A DNA stretch of 64,000 bases from Alphaproteobacteria bacterium (GCA_021732145.1 JAKFVN010000003.1:82387-146386), one strand, 5' to 3'. Shown: positions 17,149 through 26,739, counted from the stretch's first letter. A program made the numbers and translations. The notes: generated by a model not told the origin, from the letters alone.

Positions 17149-18477
17149 ATGAACGTACTTATTATCGGCTCTGGCGGGCGTGAACATGCCATTGCCTGGA
17201 CAATTAGCAATTCGCCCAACCTGACCAAGCTGTATGCCGCGCCCGGCAACGCAGGCATTGCGGAGCTGGCCATTTGCCTGCCCATCAGCGTGGAGGATAA
17301 TGCCGCAATTGTGCGTGCGGTGCATGAGCATTCCATCGACTTTGTGATTGTCGGGCCCGAAGTTCCATTGGTGAACGGTCTGGTCGATGAACTTGGAAAA
17401 ACCGGCATCCCCGCCTTTGGCCCCACTGCGAAGGCTGCGCAGCTTGAGGGTTCGAAAGGCTTCATGAAAGATTTGTGCGCCCGCGCAAACATTCCAACCG
17501 CCCGCTATGCGCGTTTCACCGATATTGCGAAAGCCAAAGCTTATGTTGAAGAACATGATAAAAATTCTGGGGGCGCACCGATTGTGATTAAAGCGGATGG
17601 CCTCGCAGCAGGTAAAGGCGTAACCGTTGCCATGACCAAAACCGAGGCCTTGCAGGCGGTTGATGATGCAATGCTGCACAGCGCCTTTGGCAAAGCGGGT
17701 ACGGAACTGGTCATTGAAGAATTCATGGAAGGCGAAGAAGCAAGTTTCTTCGCCCTGGCAGATGGTGAAACCGCCATTATGTTCGCCCATGCGCAAGACC
17801 ATAAGCGCGCCTTTGATAATGATGAAGGCCCCAATACCGGCGGCATGGGCGCGTATTCGCCTGCGCCCATTGTCACACCTGCCTTGCAAGAAGAAATCAT
17901 GCAGAACATTATTCTGCCAACCGTCAAGCAAATGGCAAAAGACGGTACGCCGTTCCGCGGCGTGTTGTTTGCGGGGCTGATGATTACCAAGGAAGCAGAG
18001 CCGATTGCGGAAACCGCAGAGGCGTCGCGTTATAAAATTGTCCCAAAGCTGATTGAATATAATGCGCGCTTTGGTGACCCGGAAACGCAAGCGATGCTGC
18101 CACGCCTCAAATCCGATTTCCTGGATGTGCTCTATAAAACTGCGACGGGTAAATTAAAGGACGTGAAGCTGGATTGGCATGACAGCGCCGCGCTTTGTGT
18201 TGTGATGGCGGCAAAGGGTTACCCCGGCAATTACAAGAAGAATACGGTGATTAAAGGGCTGGATAAAGCCGCTGATTTACCGAACGTCGTTGTGTTCCAT
18301 GCAGGTACGCTCAATAACAACGGCGTGGTCGTTGCCAATGGCGGACGCGTATTAGGCGTGACAGGCTTCAGCCAGAATTTGAAACAGGCGCAGCACTATG
18401 CCTATCTGGCGGTTGATAACATTGACTGGGATGAAGGCTTTTGCCGCCGCGATATTGGCTGGCGCGCCCTTAAATAA
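17149..18477 (+). CDS. purD: Phosphoribosylamine--glycine ligase (GARS)
   Basis: PurD is the ATP-grasp ligase that makes glycinamide ribonucleotide in purine synthesis. Motifs in the 442-aa protein are MNVLIIGSGGREHAIAW, YAAPGNAG, VGPEVPLVNGLVDEL, FMKDLCARANIPTARYARF, VIKADGLAAGKGV, EASFFALADG and NTGGMGAYSPAPIV, then LIEYNARFGDPETQAMLPRL. Between MITKE and KLIEYN there are ~17 extra residues compared with the short turn I expect for PurD. They coincide with a family A hairpin (17998-18023) read in frame. The gene is convergent with the next gene and ends 2 nt from its stop. Confidence 0.97.
   Translation: MNVLIIGSGGREHAIAWTISNSPNLTKLYAAPGNAGIAELAICLPISVEDNAAIVRAVHEHSIDFVIVGPEVPLVNGLVDELGKTGIPAFGPTAKAAQLEGSKGFMKDLCARANIPTARYARFTDIAKAKAYVEEHDKNSGGAPIVIKADGLAAGKGVTVAMTKTEALQAVDDAMLHSAFGKAGTELVIEEFMEGEEASFFALADGETAIMFAHAQDHKRAFDNDEGPNTGGMGAYSPAPIVTPALQEEIMQNIILPTVKQMAKDGTPFRGVLFAGLMITKEAEPIAETAEASRYKIVPKLIEYNARFGDPETQAMLPRLKSDFLDVLYKTATGKLKDVKLDWHDSAALCVVMAAKGYPGNYKKNTVIKGLDKAADLPNVVVFHAGTLNNNGVVVANGGRVLGVTGFSQNLKQAQHYAYLAVDNIDWDEGFCRRDIGWRALK
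17998..18023. repeat. Family A hairpin repeat in frame inside purD
   Basis: GAGCCGAT, stem TGCGG-aaa-CCGCA, then GAGGC. The flanks match the copies at 37492 and 42943, where the stem is different but still paired. It encodes EPIAETAEA at residues ~284-292, a surface-turn position in the ATP-grasp fold. Confidence 0.75.
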
Positions 18478-18479
18478 GC

Positions 18480-20204
18480 TTACTTTATATTGCGGTGAAT
18501 CTGTGCCTTGTCTTTCCATTGTTGGGACAGCGCGCGTCTATCTGCCTGCACGCGCAAAATGCTGTCCAGCGTTTCTTCGGCAAAGCTGCCGCGCAACACC
18601 ACAATCTGATTGCGCAACGTTGCAATAAACGGCGCGGTAATATGCTTATCCCAGCCGGTATTATTGGCGGTCGATACCAGTTTGACAAGCTGGTAGGATT
18701 TTGCGCTATCGGTTTTTGCTGCTTTCACCAGATGCATTATCGCACCCTGGAATGCCGCACTTGTCACGCGCTGCGCTGGCGGCAGCGTTGCATCAAGGCG
18801 CATCAGATGCATCATGGTCAGATTGCTGTCGATGGTGGAGCCTGCATTGGCATCAACCATATAAATATTGGCTAAATGCGCGAAATGCGCGATCAGGTTC
18901 TTGGCCTGCAGCCCTTCGCCCGCCTGTGCATAGGCCTTTTTAAACTCGTCGTCATATGAAAAATCTTTTATAACAGCATAAAAACCTGCCGGATTTTTTG
19001 CAGTTGCAATCAGCAAATCAGTATAAACCTTTTCCATGCCTGGAATACTGCGTTCGGCATATTGCTTTTGGCGCGCAATATAAAAAACTTGCGTGGAAGG
19101 CAATGCAAGGTTCGTATAGCGCTGTATAAAAATATTTTTGATGATATCGGCTGTCATCAGATTGCCGACCGCTTTTTCCCATACGGGGGAGCGCATTTGC
19201 TGCGCCATCGTGTCTTCCATGCCTGCGCGGCTTTGTTCACTTGCCAGCGCATAAACGCGGTTGATGGCCGCAAATGTATTGTCGACCGTGTTAAATTTAA
19301 TGGTATCTATGAACATGGTGCGCAAACTTATGCCCGCATCTTGATCCACGCGCAGGCCAAGCTGGAATAAATGCCAAAGCGGTGATTTGCCATTGGGTGT
19401 GTTGGGCATGAACCCGCCCGCCACATGCCCTAGCGAGGCAGCGCCTTCCAGCGTGAATAACCCTTGCAAATCTTCGGGCTGAAATGTGCCTTTCTTTAAT
19501 TCATCATCAAGCGCTTTCAATGCATTCGCATCATAGGCATATTGCGTGAGCAATTCGTACCCCAGCACGGCGGTGATAAACTGGTTATTGGGTTCAGTTG
19601 TAATAAAACCATTTTCATTCGGCTTGGTGGTCACCAATGCCGATGCAACTGCAATGCCCAAATCCTTGCGGAACAATTCCGCATCGGCTTTGGAAAGCTT
19701 AGCGATACTGCGCTGCATCAGCCCGCCAAGGCGCGGCAGATCAAGACCAAAGCTGTTGCGGTTGGCAGAAAACGGGCTGTAAAAACCGGTATAACCATAT
19801 TTCACATAATGTGCGGCCAGCAGCAAAAACATTTCCGCATCACCGCGCTGCACCAGTTCATTGGCCAGTGTTTCAACCCATTGGATGGTGAGTTGTTTTT
19901 CCTTGCGCGTTTTCAGTTTTTCATAATGGGCGAATAACCTGCCCAGATATTGCGGGCGCGGCTCGCTATCGCCCCATCCGGTGAATGCCGTTTGCCATTC
20001 CTGCGCTAAAATGGATTTGGGGGTTTTCTTACGTTTAGTGTCCAGTTCTTCAAGGCGATGAAAAACTTCTTCTTCCCCCACATCGGTTGTATGTTCTTGC
20101 GCGGTTGGTGCTTTGGTTGCTTGGGGTTGCGCAGGGCGCGTGCTGAGCGTCAGTGCCGCAGCTGTAATTGCCGCCAAGAGAGCGAGGTTGGTAATCCGTG
20201 CCAT
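18480..20204 (-). CDS. Large exported protein of unknown function
   Basis: I do not recognise this 574-aa protein. It opens with a Sec signal peptide (MARITNLALLAAITAAALTL, cleavage probably near RPAQPQA), so it is periplasmic or outer-membrane associated. The rest looks mostly helical, without TM segments, beta-barrel pattern or an evident catalytic motif. Recognisable stretches are VETLANELVQRGDAEMFLLL, YGYTGFYSPFSANRNSFGLD and LYERT-free helical repeats, which gives a TPR/HEAT-like impression but not a confident domain. It is convergent with purD. Upstream, the tail of hslU carries its own terminator, so this gene is probably transcribed alone from the 20205-20311 interval. Confidence 0.8.
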   Translation of the reverse strand: MARITNLALLAAITAAALTLSTRPAQPQATKAPTAQEHTTDVGEEEVFHRLEELDTKRKKTPKSILAQEWQTAFTGWGDSEPRPQYLGRLFAHYEKLKTRKEKQLTIQWVETLANELVQRGDAEMFLLLAAHYVKYGYTGFYSPFSANRNSFGLDLPRLGGLMQRSIAKLSKADAELFRKDLGIAVASALVTTKPNENGFITTEPNNQFITAVLGYELLTQYAYDANALKALDDELKKGTFQPEDLQGLFTLEGAASLGHVAGGFMPNTPNGKSPLWHLFQLGLRVDQDAGISLRTMFIDTIKFNTVDNTFAAINRVYALASEQSRAGMEDTMAQQMRSPVWEKAVGNLMTADIIKNIFIQRYTNLALPSTQVFYIARQKQYAERSIPGMEKVYTDLLIATAKNPAGFYAVIKDFSYDDEFKKAYAQAGEGLQAKNLIAHFAHLANIYMVDANAGSTIDSNLTMMHLMRLDATLPPAQRVTSAAFQGAIMHLVKAAKTDSAKSYQLVKLVSTANNTGWDKHITAPFIATLRNQIVVLRGSFAEETLDSILRVQADRRALSQQWKDKAQIHRNIK

Positions 20205-20311
20205 TTCAATTCCTTAAACTATGCCCTTAGAATATATGGGGAATGTAATGGCTGGGGGCATGGGCAGGCAAAGCCATTAATGCTTTCGTGGCAACCCTAA
20301 GCGTTAATTTT

Positions 20312-20343
20312 AAAAAACGCACATGATTTAACGTGCGTTTTTA
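20312..20343 (-). terminator. Rho-independent terminator downstream of hslU
   Basis: Stem AAAACGCAC / GTGCGTTTT with A/T runs on both sides. It lies 3' of hslU on the minus strand and 5' of the exported-protein gene. Confidence 0.8.
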
Positions 20344-20344
20344 A

Positions 20345-20377
20345 GGGTCGCAAGGCGACCCCGCGCCGGATGGCGCG
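20345..20377. repeat. Tandem perfect hairpins next to the hslU terminator
   Basis: Two adjacent perfect stems: GGGTCGC-aag-GCGACCC (20345-20361) and CGCGCC-ggat-GGCGCG (20362-20377). They sit between the hslU stop and its terminator and resemble the stacked hairpins at 63841-63894. Confidence 0.6.
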
Positions 20378-20386
20378 TACCTAACA

Positions 20387-21703
20387 TTAGAGAATAAACT
20401 TCGATAAATCGGCGTTTTTGGCCAATGTACCAACCTTTTCCTGCACGGTCTTGGCATCAATCGTCACGGTTTCGCCCTTGCGTTCCGATGCATCAAAGCT
20501 GATATCTTCCAGCAAGCGTTCCAACACCGTGTGAAGTCTGCGCGCGCCGATATTTTCAACCGTTGCGTTTATCTCCGCTGCCAATTTGGCCAGCGCGTCC
20601 ACTGCATCTGCCGTAATCGTCAACGTCAAGCCTTCGGTTTCCATCAGCGCCTTGTATTGGCGAACAAGATTAGCCTGTGTATCGGTCAAAATTTGGCGCA
20701 AATCATTTTGCGTAAGCGCAGAAAGTTCAACGCGGATTGGCAAACGGCCTTGAAGTTCAGGCAATAAATCAGATGGCTTGGCGATATGGAATGCGCCAGA
20801 GCAAATAAACAGCACATGGTCGGTTTTGACCTGACCATATTTGGTTGAAACGGTTGTGCCTTCGATTAAAGGCAATAAATCGCGCTGCACGCCTTCACGT
20901 GATACATCGCCGCCGCCGCGAAACTCGCTGCGCGCTGCAATCTTGTCGATTTCATCAATGAATACGATGCCGCGTTGTTCCACGGCTTCCACCGCGCTGG
21001 CAACCATTTTGTCTTGGTCTAATAGCTTATCCGCTTCTTCCTGTATCAATGTTTCACGCGCATCCTTCACATGCATGCGCTTCGTCTTGGTGCGGCCGCC
21101 GCCAAATTGCTTGCCGAACATATCGCCTAAATTCAGCATACCCATTTGCGCGCCGGGCATGCCAGGCACATCCACCGTCGGCATGGAAAGCGGGCTGTCA
21201 TCATTCACTTCAATTTCAACGTCGCGCTCTTCCAATTCACCGTTCTTGAGCATGGCACGGAATTTCTGCTTGGTTTCGGCACTGGCGCTTTCACCCACCA
21301 ATGCGGTAATCAGGCGTTCTTCCGCCAGTTTTTCGGCCTTCGCTTTTACGTCCTTTCGCGATTTCACTTTTGAATTCGCAACCGCGCTTTCCATCAAATC
21401 ACGGATGATTTGCTCAACATCGCGGCCTACATAGCCAACTTCCGTATACTTGGTCGCTTCCACCTTGATGAATGGCGCATCGGCCAATTTGGCAAGGCGG
21501 CGCGCAATTTCGGTTTTGCCAACACCGGTTGGCCCGATAATCAGGATGTTTTTAGGCAAGACTTCGTCGCGCAGGTCATCAGGCAATTGCTGGCGACGCC
21601 AACGGTTACGCAACGCAACCGATACAGCGCGTTTGGCATCAGCCTGCCCGATAATATGCTTATCGAGCTCGGCGACGATTTCTTTGGGGGTTAATTCGGT
21701 CAT
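20387..21703 (-). CDS. hslU: ATP-dependent protease ATPase subunit HslU
   Basis: HslU (ClpY) is the AAA+ unfoldase of the HslUV protease. The 438-aa protein has the N-terminal [20 protein letters not shown], Walker [17 protein letters not shown], pore-loop region [14 protein letters not shown], and an intermediate I-domain at about residues 110-240. Walker B is [14 protein letters not shown], sensor I is in [20 protein letters not shown], and the C-terminus ends DLSKFIL, the tail that docks into HslV. In most relatives hslV sits directly upstream. Here asd is 14 nt upstream instead and no hslV is in the window. Confidence 0.97.
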   Translation of the reverse strand: MTELTPKEIVAELDKHIIGQADAKRAVSVALRNRWRRQQLPDDLRDEVLPKNILIIGPTGVGKTEIARRLAKLADAPFIKVEATKYTEVGYVGRDVEQIIRDLMESAVANSKVKSRKDVKAKAEKLAEERLITALVGESASAETKQKFRAMLKNGELEERDVEIEVNDDSPLSMPTVDVPGMPGAQMGMLNLGDMFGKQFGGGRTKTKRMHVKDARETLIQEEADKLLDQDKMVASAVEAVEQRGIVFIDEIDKIAARSEFRGGGDVSREGVQRDLLPLIEGTTVSTKYGQVKTDHVLFICSGAFHIAKPSDLLPELQGRLPIRVELSALTQNDLRQILTDTQANLVRQYKALMETEGLTLTITADAVDALAKLAAEINATVENIGARRLHTVLERLLEDISFDASERKGETVTIDAKTVQEKVGTLAKNADLSKFIL

Positions 21704-21717
21704 ACCCTTTAAATAGG

Positions 21718-22740
21718 TCAGAGATAATTCTTGGCAAGCTCTTCCGCGATTTGAACCGCATTAAGCGCTGCGCCCTTGCGCAAATTATCCGACACAATCC
21801 ACATCGAAAGGCCATGCTCCACCGTAATATCCTCGCGGATACGGGAAACATAGGTGCCATCTTCACCAGCCACTTCCGCTGGTGTCACATAGCCATCGGC
21901 CGACAAATGGTCAATCACGATAACGCCCGGGGCTTTTTTCAAAATCGCCTTGGCTTCAGCCGCGGAAATCGGGTTTTCGAATTCCACGTTTACCGCTTCG
22001 CTATGCGAAATAAATACCGGCACGCGCACGCAGGTTGCCGTTACCTTGATTTTGGGGTCAAGAATCTTCTTGGTTTCAACCATCATCTTCCATTCTTCCT
22101 TGGTGTATCCGTCTTCCATGAACACATCAATTTGCGGAATGACGTTAAACGCGATTTGCTTCGGGAATACTTCCTTCTTCAGGGCATCGTTCACGAATAC
22201 CGCGCGGGTCTGCTGGAACAATTCATCCATTGCTTCCTTGCCGCCGCCCGAGGTGGATTGGTAAGTTGCAACCACAATGCGCTTGATTTTCGCTGCATCA
22301 TGCAATGGCTTTAACGCCACCAGCATCTGAATGGTCGAGCAATTGGGGTTCGCGATAATGTTGCGCTTGGTGTAACCGGCAATCGCGTTTGAATTCACTT
22401 CGGGCACAATCAACGGCACATCGGGGTCCATGCGGAAATGCGATGTGTTATCAATCACAACGCAACCAGCCTGGCCCGCACGCGGCGCGAAATCCGCTGA
22501 AATTTTTGCGCCAGCGGATGAAAGGCAGATATCGGTGCCCTTGAAATCATAAGTTGAAAGATCTTGAACGGTCAGCACCTTGTCTTCACCGAACGATACT
22601 TCGTTGCCCGCTGAATTTTTCGAGGCAAGCGCAATCACTTCGCTAACAGGGAACTGGCGATCTGCGACGATGGAGAGCATTTCCTTGCCCACTGCACCGG
22701 TCGCACCCACAACGGCCACTTTATATGCTTTTTTACCCAT
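21718..22740 (-). CDS. asd: Aspartate-semialdehyde dehydrogenase
   Basis: Asd reduces aspartyl phosphate to aspartate semialdehyde, the step after LysC. The 340-aa protein has NADP-binding [36 protein letters not shown], the catalytic Cys in [12 protein letters not shown], and [15 protein letters not shown]. It also has [17 protein letters not shown], which contains the conserved His. It ends 14 nt before hslU on the same strand, so the two are likely co-transcribed, which is not a functional pairing I know. Confidence 0.96.
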   Translation of the reverse strand: MGKKAYKVAVVGATGAVGKEMLSIVADRQFPVSEVIALASKNSAGNEVSFGEDKVLTVQDLSTYDFKGTDICLSSAGAKISADFAPRAGQAGCVVIDNTSHFRMDPDVPLIVPEVNSNAIAGYTKRNIIANPNCSTIQMLVALKPLHDAAKIKRIVVATYQSTSGGGKEAMDELFQQTRAVFVNDALKKEVFPKQIAFNVIPQIDVFMEDGYTKEEWKMMVETKKILDPKIKVTATCVRVPVFISHSEAVNVEFENPISAAEAKAILKKAPGVIVIDHLSADGYVTPAEVAGEDGTYVSRIREDITVEHGLSMWIVSDNLRKGAALNAVQIAEELAKNYL

Positions 22741-22786
22741 GACTTTATCCTGTGTCTTTACTTCCTAATAATTATGTAAGAACGCT

Positions 22787-22826
22787 AAAAAACCATGAAA
22801 CCCCCTGCAATGCAAGGGTTTCCATG
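22787..22826 (-). terminator. Rho-independent terminator downstream of the 22.9-kb unknown gene
   Basis: On the minus strand a strong imperfect hairpin (CATGGAAACCC... paired with ...GGGTTTCATG) is followed by six T. It separates the unknown gene ending at 22869 from asd. Confidence 0.75.
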
Positions 22827-22868
22827 ATAAGATAGGTCGAAAAGTTGCGGAATGATAGTGGGTTAACG

Positions 22869-23528
22869 CTAAACCACGGGCGCGGGTGCGGTTGCAGCCA
22901 AACCACTTTTGCGAATATGGCCGCGCACCGCGCACCATTTGCCCGCTTCCATAATAATACCATCTACCTGCTGCTCCAGGCTTAGCGGAGCAACTTCCGC
23001 TGCAGCTGCAACGGGTTTGGGTTCAAGCCTGACAGGTTTCAAACCAATGCTTGGCGCAACGCTGTTATACAATCGCTTCATGGCCAGCGTGGCCGCGCTT
23101 GGCTTTGGTGGTTCAACTGGTTTCTTTACTGTTTCTTCGCGCGGGTTTTGCTGGCCGCGACCCAGCGCAATGTTTTGTTTTTCGCGCACGGTAAAGGCAA
23201 AAATATCATGCTGCGGCAATTGAACTTCACGAATATCCGCGCCAAGCGTATGCAGGCGCAACTGCACATAAGTATCAAAGCCAGCATGCGGCGCTTTTAC
23301 ATGAATAACCGTTGCTTCCATGCGGCCTTCGGCAGCTTCCAGCAGCATTTTCACGGCTGTGACCAAGCGCGCGGCTTCCTGGAACTCGTATTGTTTCAGC
23401 CTGGTCTCGAGTTCAATCAGGGTATTGGTATTCGCGGCTTCAATCATCGTGGCACGAAGGTCAAGGCCTGATTGAACGCCCGTTGATACTAATCGGGAAA
23501 CATCGGCGCGCGGTGGTGCTGCTGGCAT
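22869..23528 (-). CDS. Protein of unknown function with central Pro/Lys-rich linker
   Basis: This 219-aa protein is not recognised. Residues ~1-105 form one predicted alpha/beta unit (helices IEAANTNTLIELETRLKQYE and AARLVTAVKMLLEAAEGR, then strands such as ATVIHVKAPHAGFDTYVQLR). A Pro/Lys-rich linker follows (VKKPVEPPKPSAATL). The C-terminal ~50 residues form a second small unit containing VDGIIMEAGKWCAVRGHIRK. It has no signal peptide or TM segment. It is transcribed alone, between rsh and a strong terminator. Confidence 0.65.
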   Translation of the reverse strand: MPAAPPRADVSRLVSTGVQSGLDLRATMIEAANTNTLIELETRLKQYEFQEAARLVTAVKMLLEAAEGRMEATVIHVKAPHAGFDTYVQLRLHTLGADIREVQLPQHDIFAFTVREKQNIALGRGQQNPREETVKKPVEPPKPSAATLAMKRLYNSVAPSIGLKPVRLEPKPVAAAAEVAPLSLEQQVDGIIMEAGKWCAVRGHIRKSGLAATAPAPVV

Positions 23529-23617
23529 GAATGGCTTCCTTAAAAAAATTCATAAAATGTGCAATGACACTAAAACGCGGGAATGCGTTTGCCAACTGAT
23601 AATGATATTAAGAATGC

Positions 23618-25861
23618 TTAACGGTTTTTGGCGCGTTCAACACTAATCATCAGCGGCGTGGAGCGGATGCCCGCCATGATGGTGGTCAGATGCTGCACGT
23701 TGGAAACTTCCACATCCACAAACACATCGAAGAAATCAACGCTACGGTTGGTGATTTTCAAATTGGTGATATTGCCATTCGCCTTGCTGATCGCGCCGGT
23801 TAGGTTTGCTAGCGCCGATGGCAGATTTGCAATCACTACATTCAAACGGCCAATCACGCTGCCTGCATGGAATGCGCTGTCATCCCATGCCACGTCAATC
23901 CAGCGTTCGGGCTGGCTTGCAAAGCTTTCCAGCGTATCGCAATCGGTTGTGTGAATGGTTACGCCCTTACCTGTCACCACGATGCCAACAATCCGGTCTC
24001 CTGGCAGCGGATGGCAGCAGCGCGCATAATGCACGGCCATGCCGGGGATAAGACCGCGCAGCGTAAGCGGTTTGGTTTTTTTATCTTTTTCTTTTTCAGC
24101 CTTGGGGTCGCTTTTCTTGGCGGGTTTTTCAGGCTGTTTGGGCTGGTGCTGCGGATAAAGCGCGCGCAATACATCGCGCGCGGAATGCAGCGATGCGCCA
24201 ATATTGGCATATAAATCATCCAAATCTTCGGCCTGGAATTTGCCAACCACCGCTTCCAATTCTTTTTCATGGAATGTCAGGCCTTCTTCAGCAAACAATT
24301 TCTGCAACATGGGTTTGCCCAATGCCACATATTCGCCGCGCTGCTGCTGGCGCACAAAGCGGCGGATGTGTGAACGTGCTTTTGCCGAAACCACAAAGCG
24401 TTCCCATGCGGGTGACGGCGCACCGGTTTTTGATGTGATGATTTCAACTTGGTCACCGTTGCGAAGTGATGTGCGCAATGGAACCATTCTTCCATTCACC
24501 TTCGCGCCAACGCATTTATCGCCAACTTTACTATGCACGGCATAGGCAAAATCCACCGGCGTTGAACCGCGCGGCAAGGCGATTAAATCGCCCTTGGGCG
24601 AGAAGCAGAACACCTGGTCCTGGAATAGTTCAAGACGCGTGTAATCAAGGAATTCTTCAGGGCGCTGCGCGCTTTCCACAATATCCAGCAATTCGCGCAG
24701 CCAGCGATATTGGCGGCCATCGGTCTTTTCATCATCCTGCTTATAGGCCCAGTGCGCGGCCACGCCGAGTTCCGCCACCTCATCCATGTGCTTGGTGCGG
24801 ATTTGAATTTCAACGCGCTGCTTTAATGGGCCGATAACGCCGGTGTGCAAGCTTTGATAGCCGTTGGGCTTTGGCGTGGAAATAAAATCCTTGAAACGGC
24901 CCGGCACCACTGAATACTGGCTATGGATGATACCAAGTGCATGATAGCAATCGGCATTGCTGTCCACGATGATGCGGAAGGCGATGATGTCCGATAATTG
25001 CTCGAACACGATATTCTTGCGCTGCATCTTTTTCCAGATGGAATACGGCGTTTTTTCGCGGCCAATAACCTTGGCCTTTAATCCCGCCTTATCCATCACG
25101 CCTTGCAAATCGGTAATAATGGTATTGACGACATCGCTGCCTTCACTGCGCAGGAAGTTCAACCGCGCCAAAATACTATCGCGTGCTTCCGCATGCAGCA
25201 CGGAAAACGCCAGATCTTCCAGCTCTTCCTGCATTTGCTTAATACCCATGCGCTGCGCCAGCGGCGCATAGATTTCCAATGTTTCCATCGCCTTCATGCG
25301 GCGCTTTTCCGGCTTCTTCACATGGTGAATGGTGCGCATGTTATGCAAGCGGTCGGCAAGTTTCACCAAAAGCACGCGGATATCTTCCGCCATCGCTACC
25401 ACAAGCTTGCGGAAATTTTCCGCCTGTTGCGCTTTCTCGCTTTGGAATTCAAGGCGCGACAGCTTGGTTACGCCTTCCACCATGTGTGCAACTTCAGAAC
25501 CGAACATATCGGTCAGCTGTTCCTTGGTGGCACCGGTATCTTCAATCGTATCATGCAGCAGCGCCGTGGCAATCGACGCGCTATCCAGCTTCATCTCGGT
25601 CAAAATGCTGGCAACTTCCAGAGGGTGCGAGAAATACGGGTCGCCGCTGTGACGCATTTGCGTGCCATGCGCCTTCATCGAAAACACATAGGCCTTGTTC
25701 AATAATTCTTCATCGACTTTGGAATCATACGCGCGAACGCGGTCAACCAATTCATATTGGCGGATCAGCGGTTTTTTCGGGCGTGCCATCACAGCGGCGG
25801 CTGCAGGTTCAGCGCCGGCGGTTTCTTGCTGTGGTTTGGTATCGTCCGGTGTCATATGCAT
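23618..25861 (-). CDS. rsh: Bifunctional (p)ppGpp synthetase/hydrolase Rsh (RelA/SpoT)
   Basis: This 747-aa alarmone enzyme makes and degrades (p)ppGpp. Domains in order: an HD hydrolase with metal ligands in DPYFSHPLEVASIL and TALLHDTIEDTGAT; a synthetase with KTPYSIWKKMQRKN, SDIIAFRIIVDS, the RFKD motif (GRFKDFISTPKPNGYQSLHT) that marks bifunctional Rel/SpoT rather than RelA, and VEIQIRTKHMDEVAELGVAA; a TGS domain (VFCFSPKGDLIALPRG); a Zn-finger-like region with ARCCHPLPGD; and a C-terminal ACT domain (SALANLTGAISKANGNIT). Both catalytic sites look intact. The start could be the first or third residue (MHMTPDD). A second RSH-like gene lies 0.9 kb upstream on the same strand. Confidence 0.96.
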   Translation of the reverse strand: MHMTPDDTKPQQETAGAEPAAAAVMARPKKPLIRQYELVDRVRAYDSKVDEELLNKAYVFSMKAHGTQMRHSGDPYFSHPLEVASILTEMKLDSASIATALLHDTIEDTGATKEQLTDMFGSEVAHMVEGVTKLSRLEFQSEKAQQAENFRKLVVAMAEDIRVLLVKLADRLHNMRTIHHVKKPEKRRMKAMETLEIYAPLAQRMGIKQMQEELEDLAFSVLHAEARDSILARLNFLRSEGSDVVNTIITDLQGVMDKAGLKAKVIGREKTPYSIWKKMQRKNIVFEQLSDIIAFRIIVDSNADCYHALGIIHSQYSVVPGRFKDFISTPKPNGYQSLHTGVIGPLKQRVEIQIRTKHMDEVAELGVAAHWAYKQDDEKTDGRQYRWLRELLDIVESAQRPEEFLDYTRLELFQDQVFCFSPKGDLIALPRGSTPVDFAYAVHSKVGDKCVGAKVNGRMVPLRTSLRNGDQVEIITSKTGAPSPAWERFVVSAKARSHIRRFVRQQQRGEYVALGKPMLQKLFAEEGLTFHEKELEAVVGKFQAEDLDDLYANIGASLHSARDVLRALYPQHQPKQPEKPAKKSDPKAEKEKDKKTKPLTLRGLIPGMAVHYARCCHPLPGDRIVGIVVTGKGVTIHTTDCDTLESFASQPERWIDVAWDDSAFHAGSVIGRLNVVIANLPSALANLTGAISKANGNITNLKITNRSVDFFDVFVDVEVSNVQHLTTIMAGIRSTPLMISVERAKNR

Positions 25862-25924
25862 TAAAATAGCGGGGTTGGCCCATAAAACTAGCTATAGCAT
25901 ATTAACATATCATTGATAAATTTT

Positions 25925-26098
25925 AGAGCCATTTCAGAATCTCGCTGTGGCTAAGGATTTTCGCTGATTTCGAGAACCGGAGCACAGCGTACATTTAAGT
26001 ACGCGAGCACCGCGCCCCGCTTTGCGGGTTATTAATATGTCCTGCGAAGCAGGACAGGGAGAAATCGGTGAAAAGCCAACGCCGCAGTAGAGAATGCA
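25925..26098. repeat. Family R intergenic repeat, copy R1 (with nested hairpins)
   Basis: This element is shared with 43951 and 54907. It starts agagccatttcagaatctcg then ctgtggctaagg, has gagaaccggagc and the hairpin GCGTAC-attta-GTACGC in the middle, and ends agccaacgccgcag followed by tagagaat. The two ends are inverted repeats of each other. This copy is longer than the others because two extra perfect hairpins (CCCGC-ttt-GCGGG and GTCCTGC-gaa-GCAGGAC) replace part of the right arm. It lies between the marC-like stop and the rsh start. Confidence 0.75.
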
Positions 26099-26103
26099 TG
26101 CTT

Positions 26104-26724
26104 CTAATGCATCGCTTGAATCAGGCCTTTTGCCCCATCAGCGATGAATTGAATGGCCATTGCTGCTAATAAGATACCCATCAGCCGCGCCATGATCTGA
26201 ATGCCGCCACTGCCCAGCACGGTTTTTAACCGCTGAACGGCCTTCATGCACGCATAGGATGCAACCACCGCCAGCGCCATCGCCGCATAGACTTGCAACT
26301 GGTCAAACCATGCGTGCGATTTATTGGTAAGCAGGATAATCGCGGTGATGCAACCGGGGCCAGAGAGCAATGGAATGGCAAGCGGGAACACGGCGATGTC
26401 GCCGCGGTCGGAATAAACCGAGCCATCCTTTTGAATGTTCTGCTGGTCATGGTCACCCATCAGCATGCGGAAGGCGGTCACGAACAATAACAAACCGCCC
26501 GCGATGCGGAATGCATCGAGCGTGATGCCGAGCATCGACAGAACAACCGAACCCATCAAGCCGAAAAACAGCAATACGCCCGCGCCAACGATGCAGGATT
26601 TTTTGGCAATCGCTTCGCTTTCCGTATGGGCAAGGCCAGCCGTCAGCGCGCCATAAACCGCCGCTGTTCCAAGCGGATCGATGATGACGGTCAGTGTTAC
26701 CAGCGCGGAGAGGAAGGTTTCCAT
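26104..26724 (-). CDS. MarC family integral membrane protein
   Basis: This 206-aa membrane protein has about six hydrophobic helices. Family features are TVIIDPLGTAAVYGALTAGL in the first helix, FRIAGGLLLFVTAFRMLMGD with the following charged loop, and AIPLLSGPGCITAIILLTNK. MarC/YhgN proteins are annotated as possible transporters, but their substrates are unknown, and the old link with multiple antibiotic resistance is not supported. It lies between the two RSH genes on the same strand, and repeat R1 begins within 6 nt of its stop codon. Confidence 0.88.
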   Translation of the reverse strand: METFLSALVTLTVIIDPLGTAAVYGALTAGLAHTESEAIAKKSCIVGAGVLLFFGLMGSVVLSMLGITLDAFRIAGGLLLFVTAFRMLMGDHDQQNIQKDGSVYSDRGDIAVFPLAIPLLSGPGCITAIILLTNKSHAWFDQLQVYAAMALAVVASYACMKAVQRLKTVLGSGGIQIMARLMGILLAAMAIQFIADGAKGLIQAMH

Positions 26725-26739
26725 GAAGGGATGATAAAT

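Noticed and set aside
16882..18090. A 402-aa open frame on the minus strand across purD and the xseA start
   Set aside because: It runs antisense to purD, which carries unmistakable GARS motifs. The antisense product is Cys/His/Phe/Arg-rich, with no domain, as expected for a shadow frame.
20841..21434. A 197-aa Ser-rich plus-strand frame inside hslU
   Set aside because: It is antisense to the HslU I-domain; the composition is that of a reverse-complement shadow.
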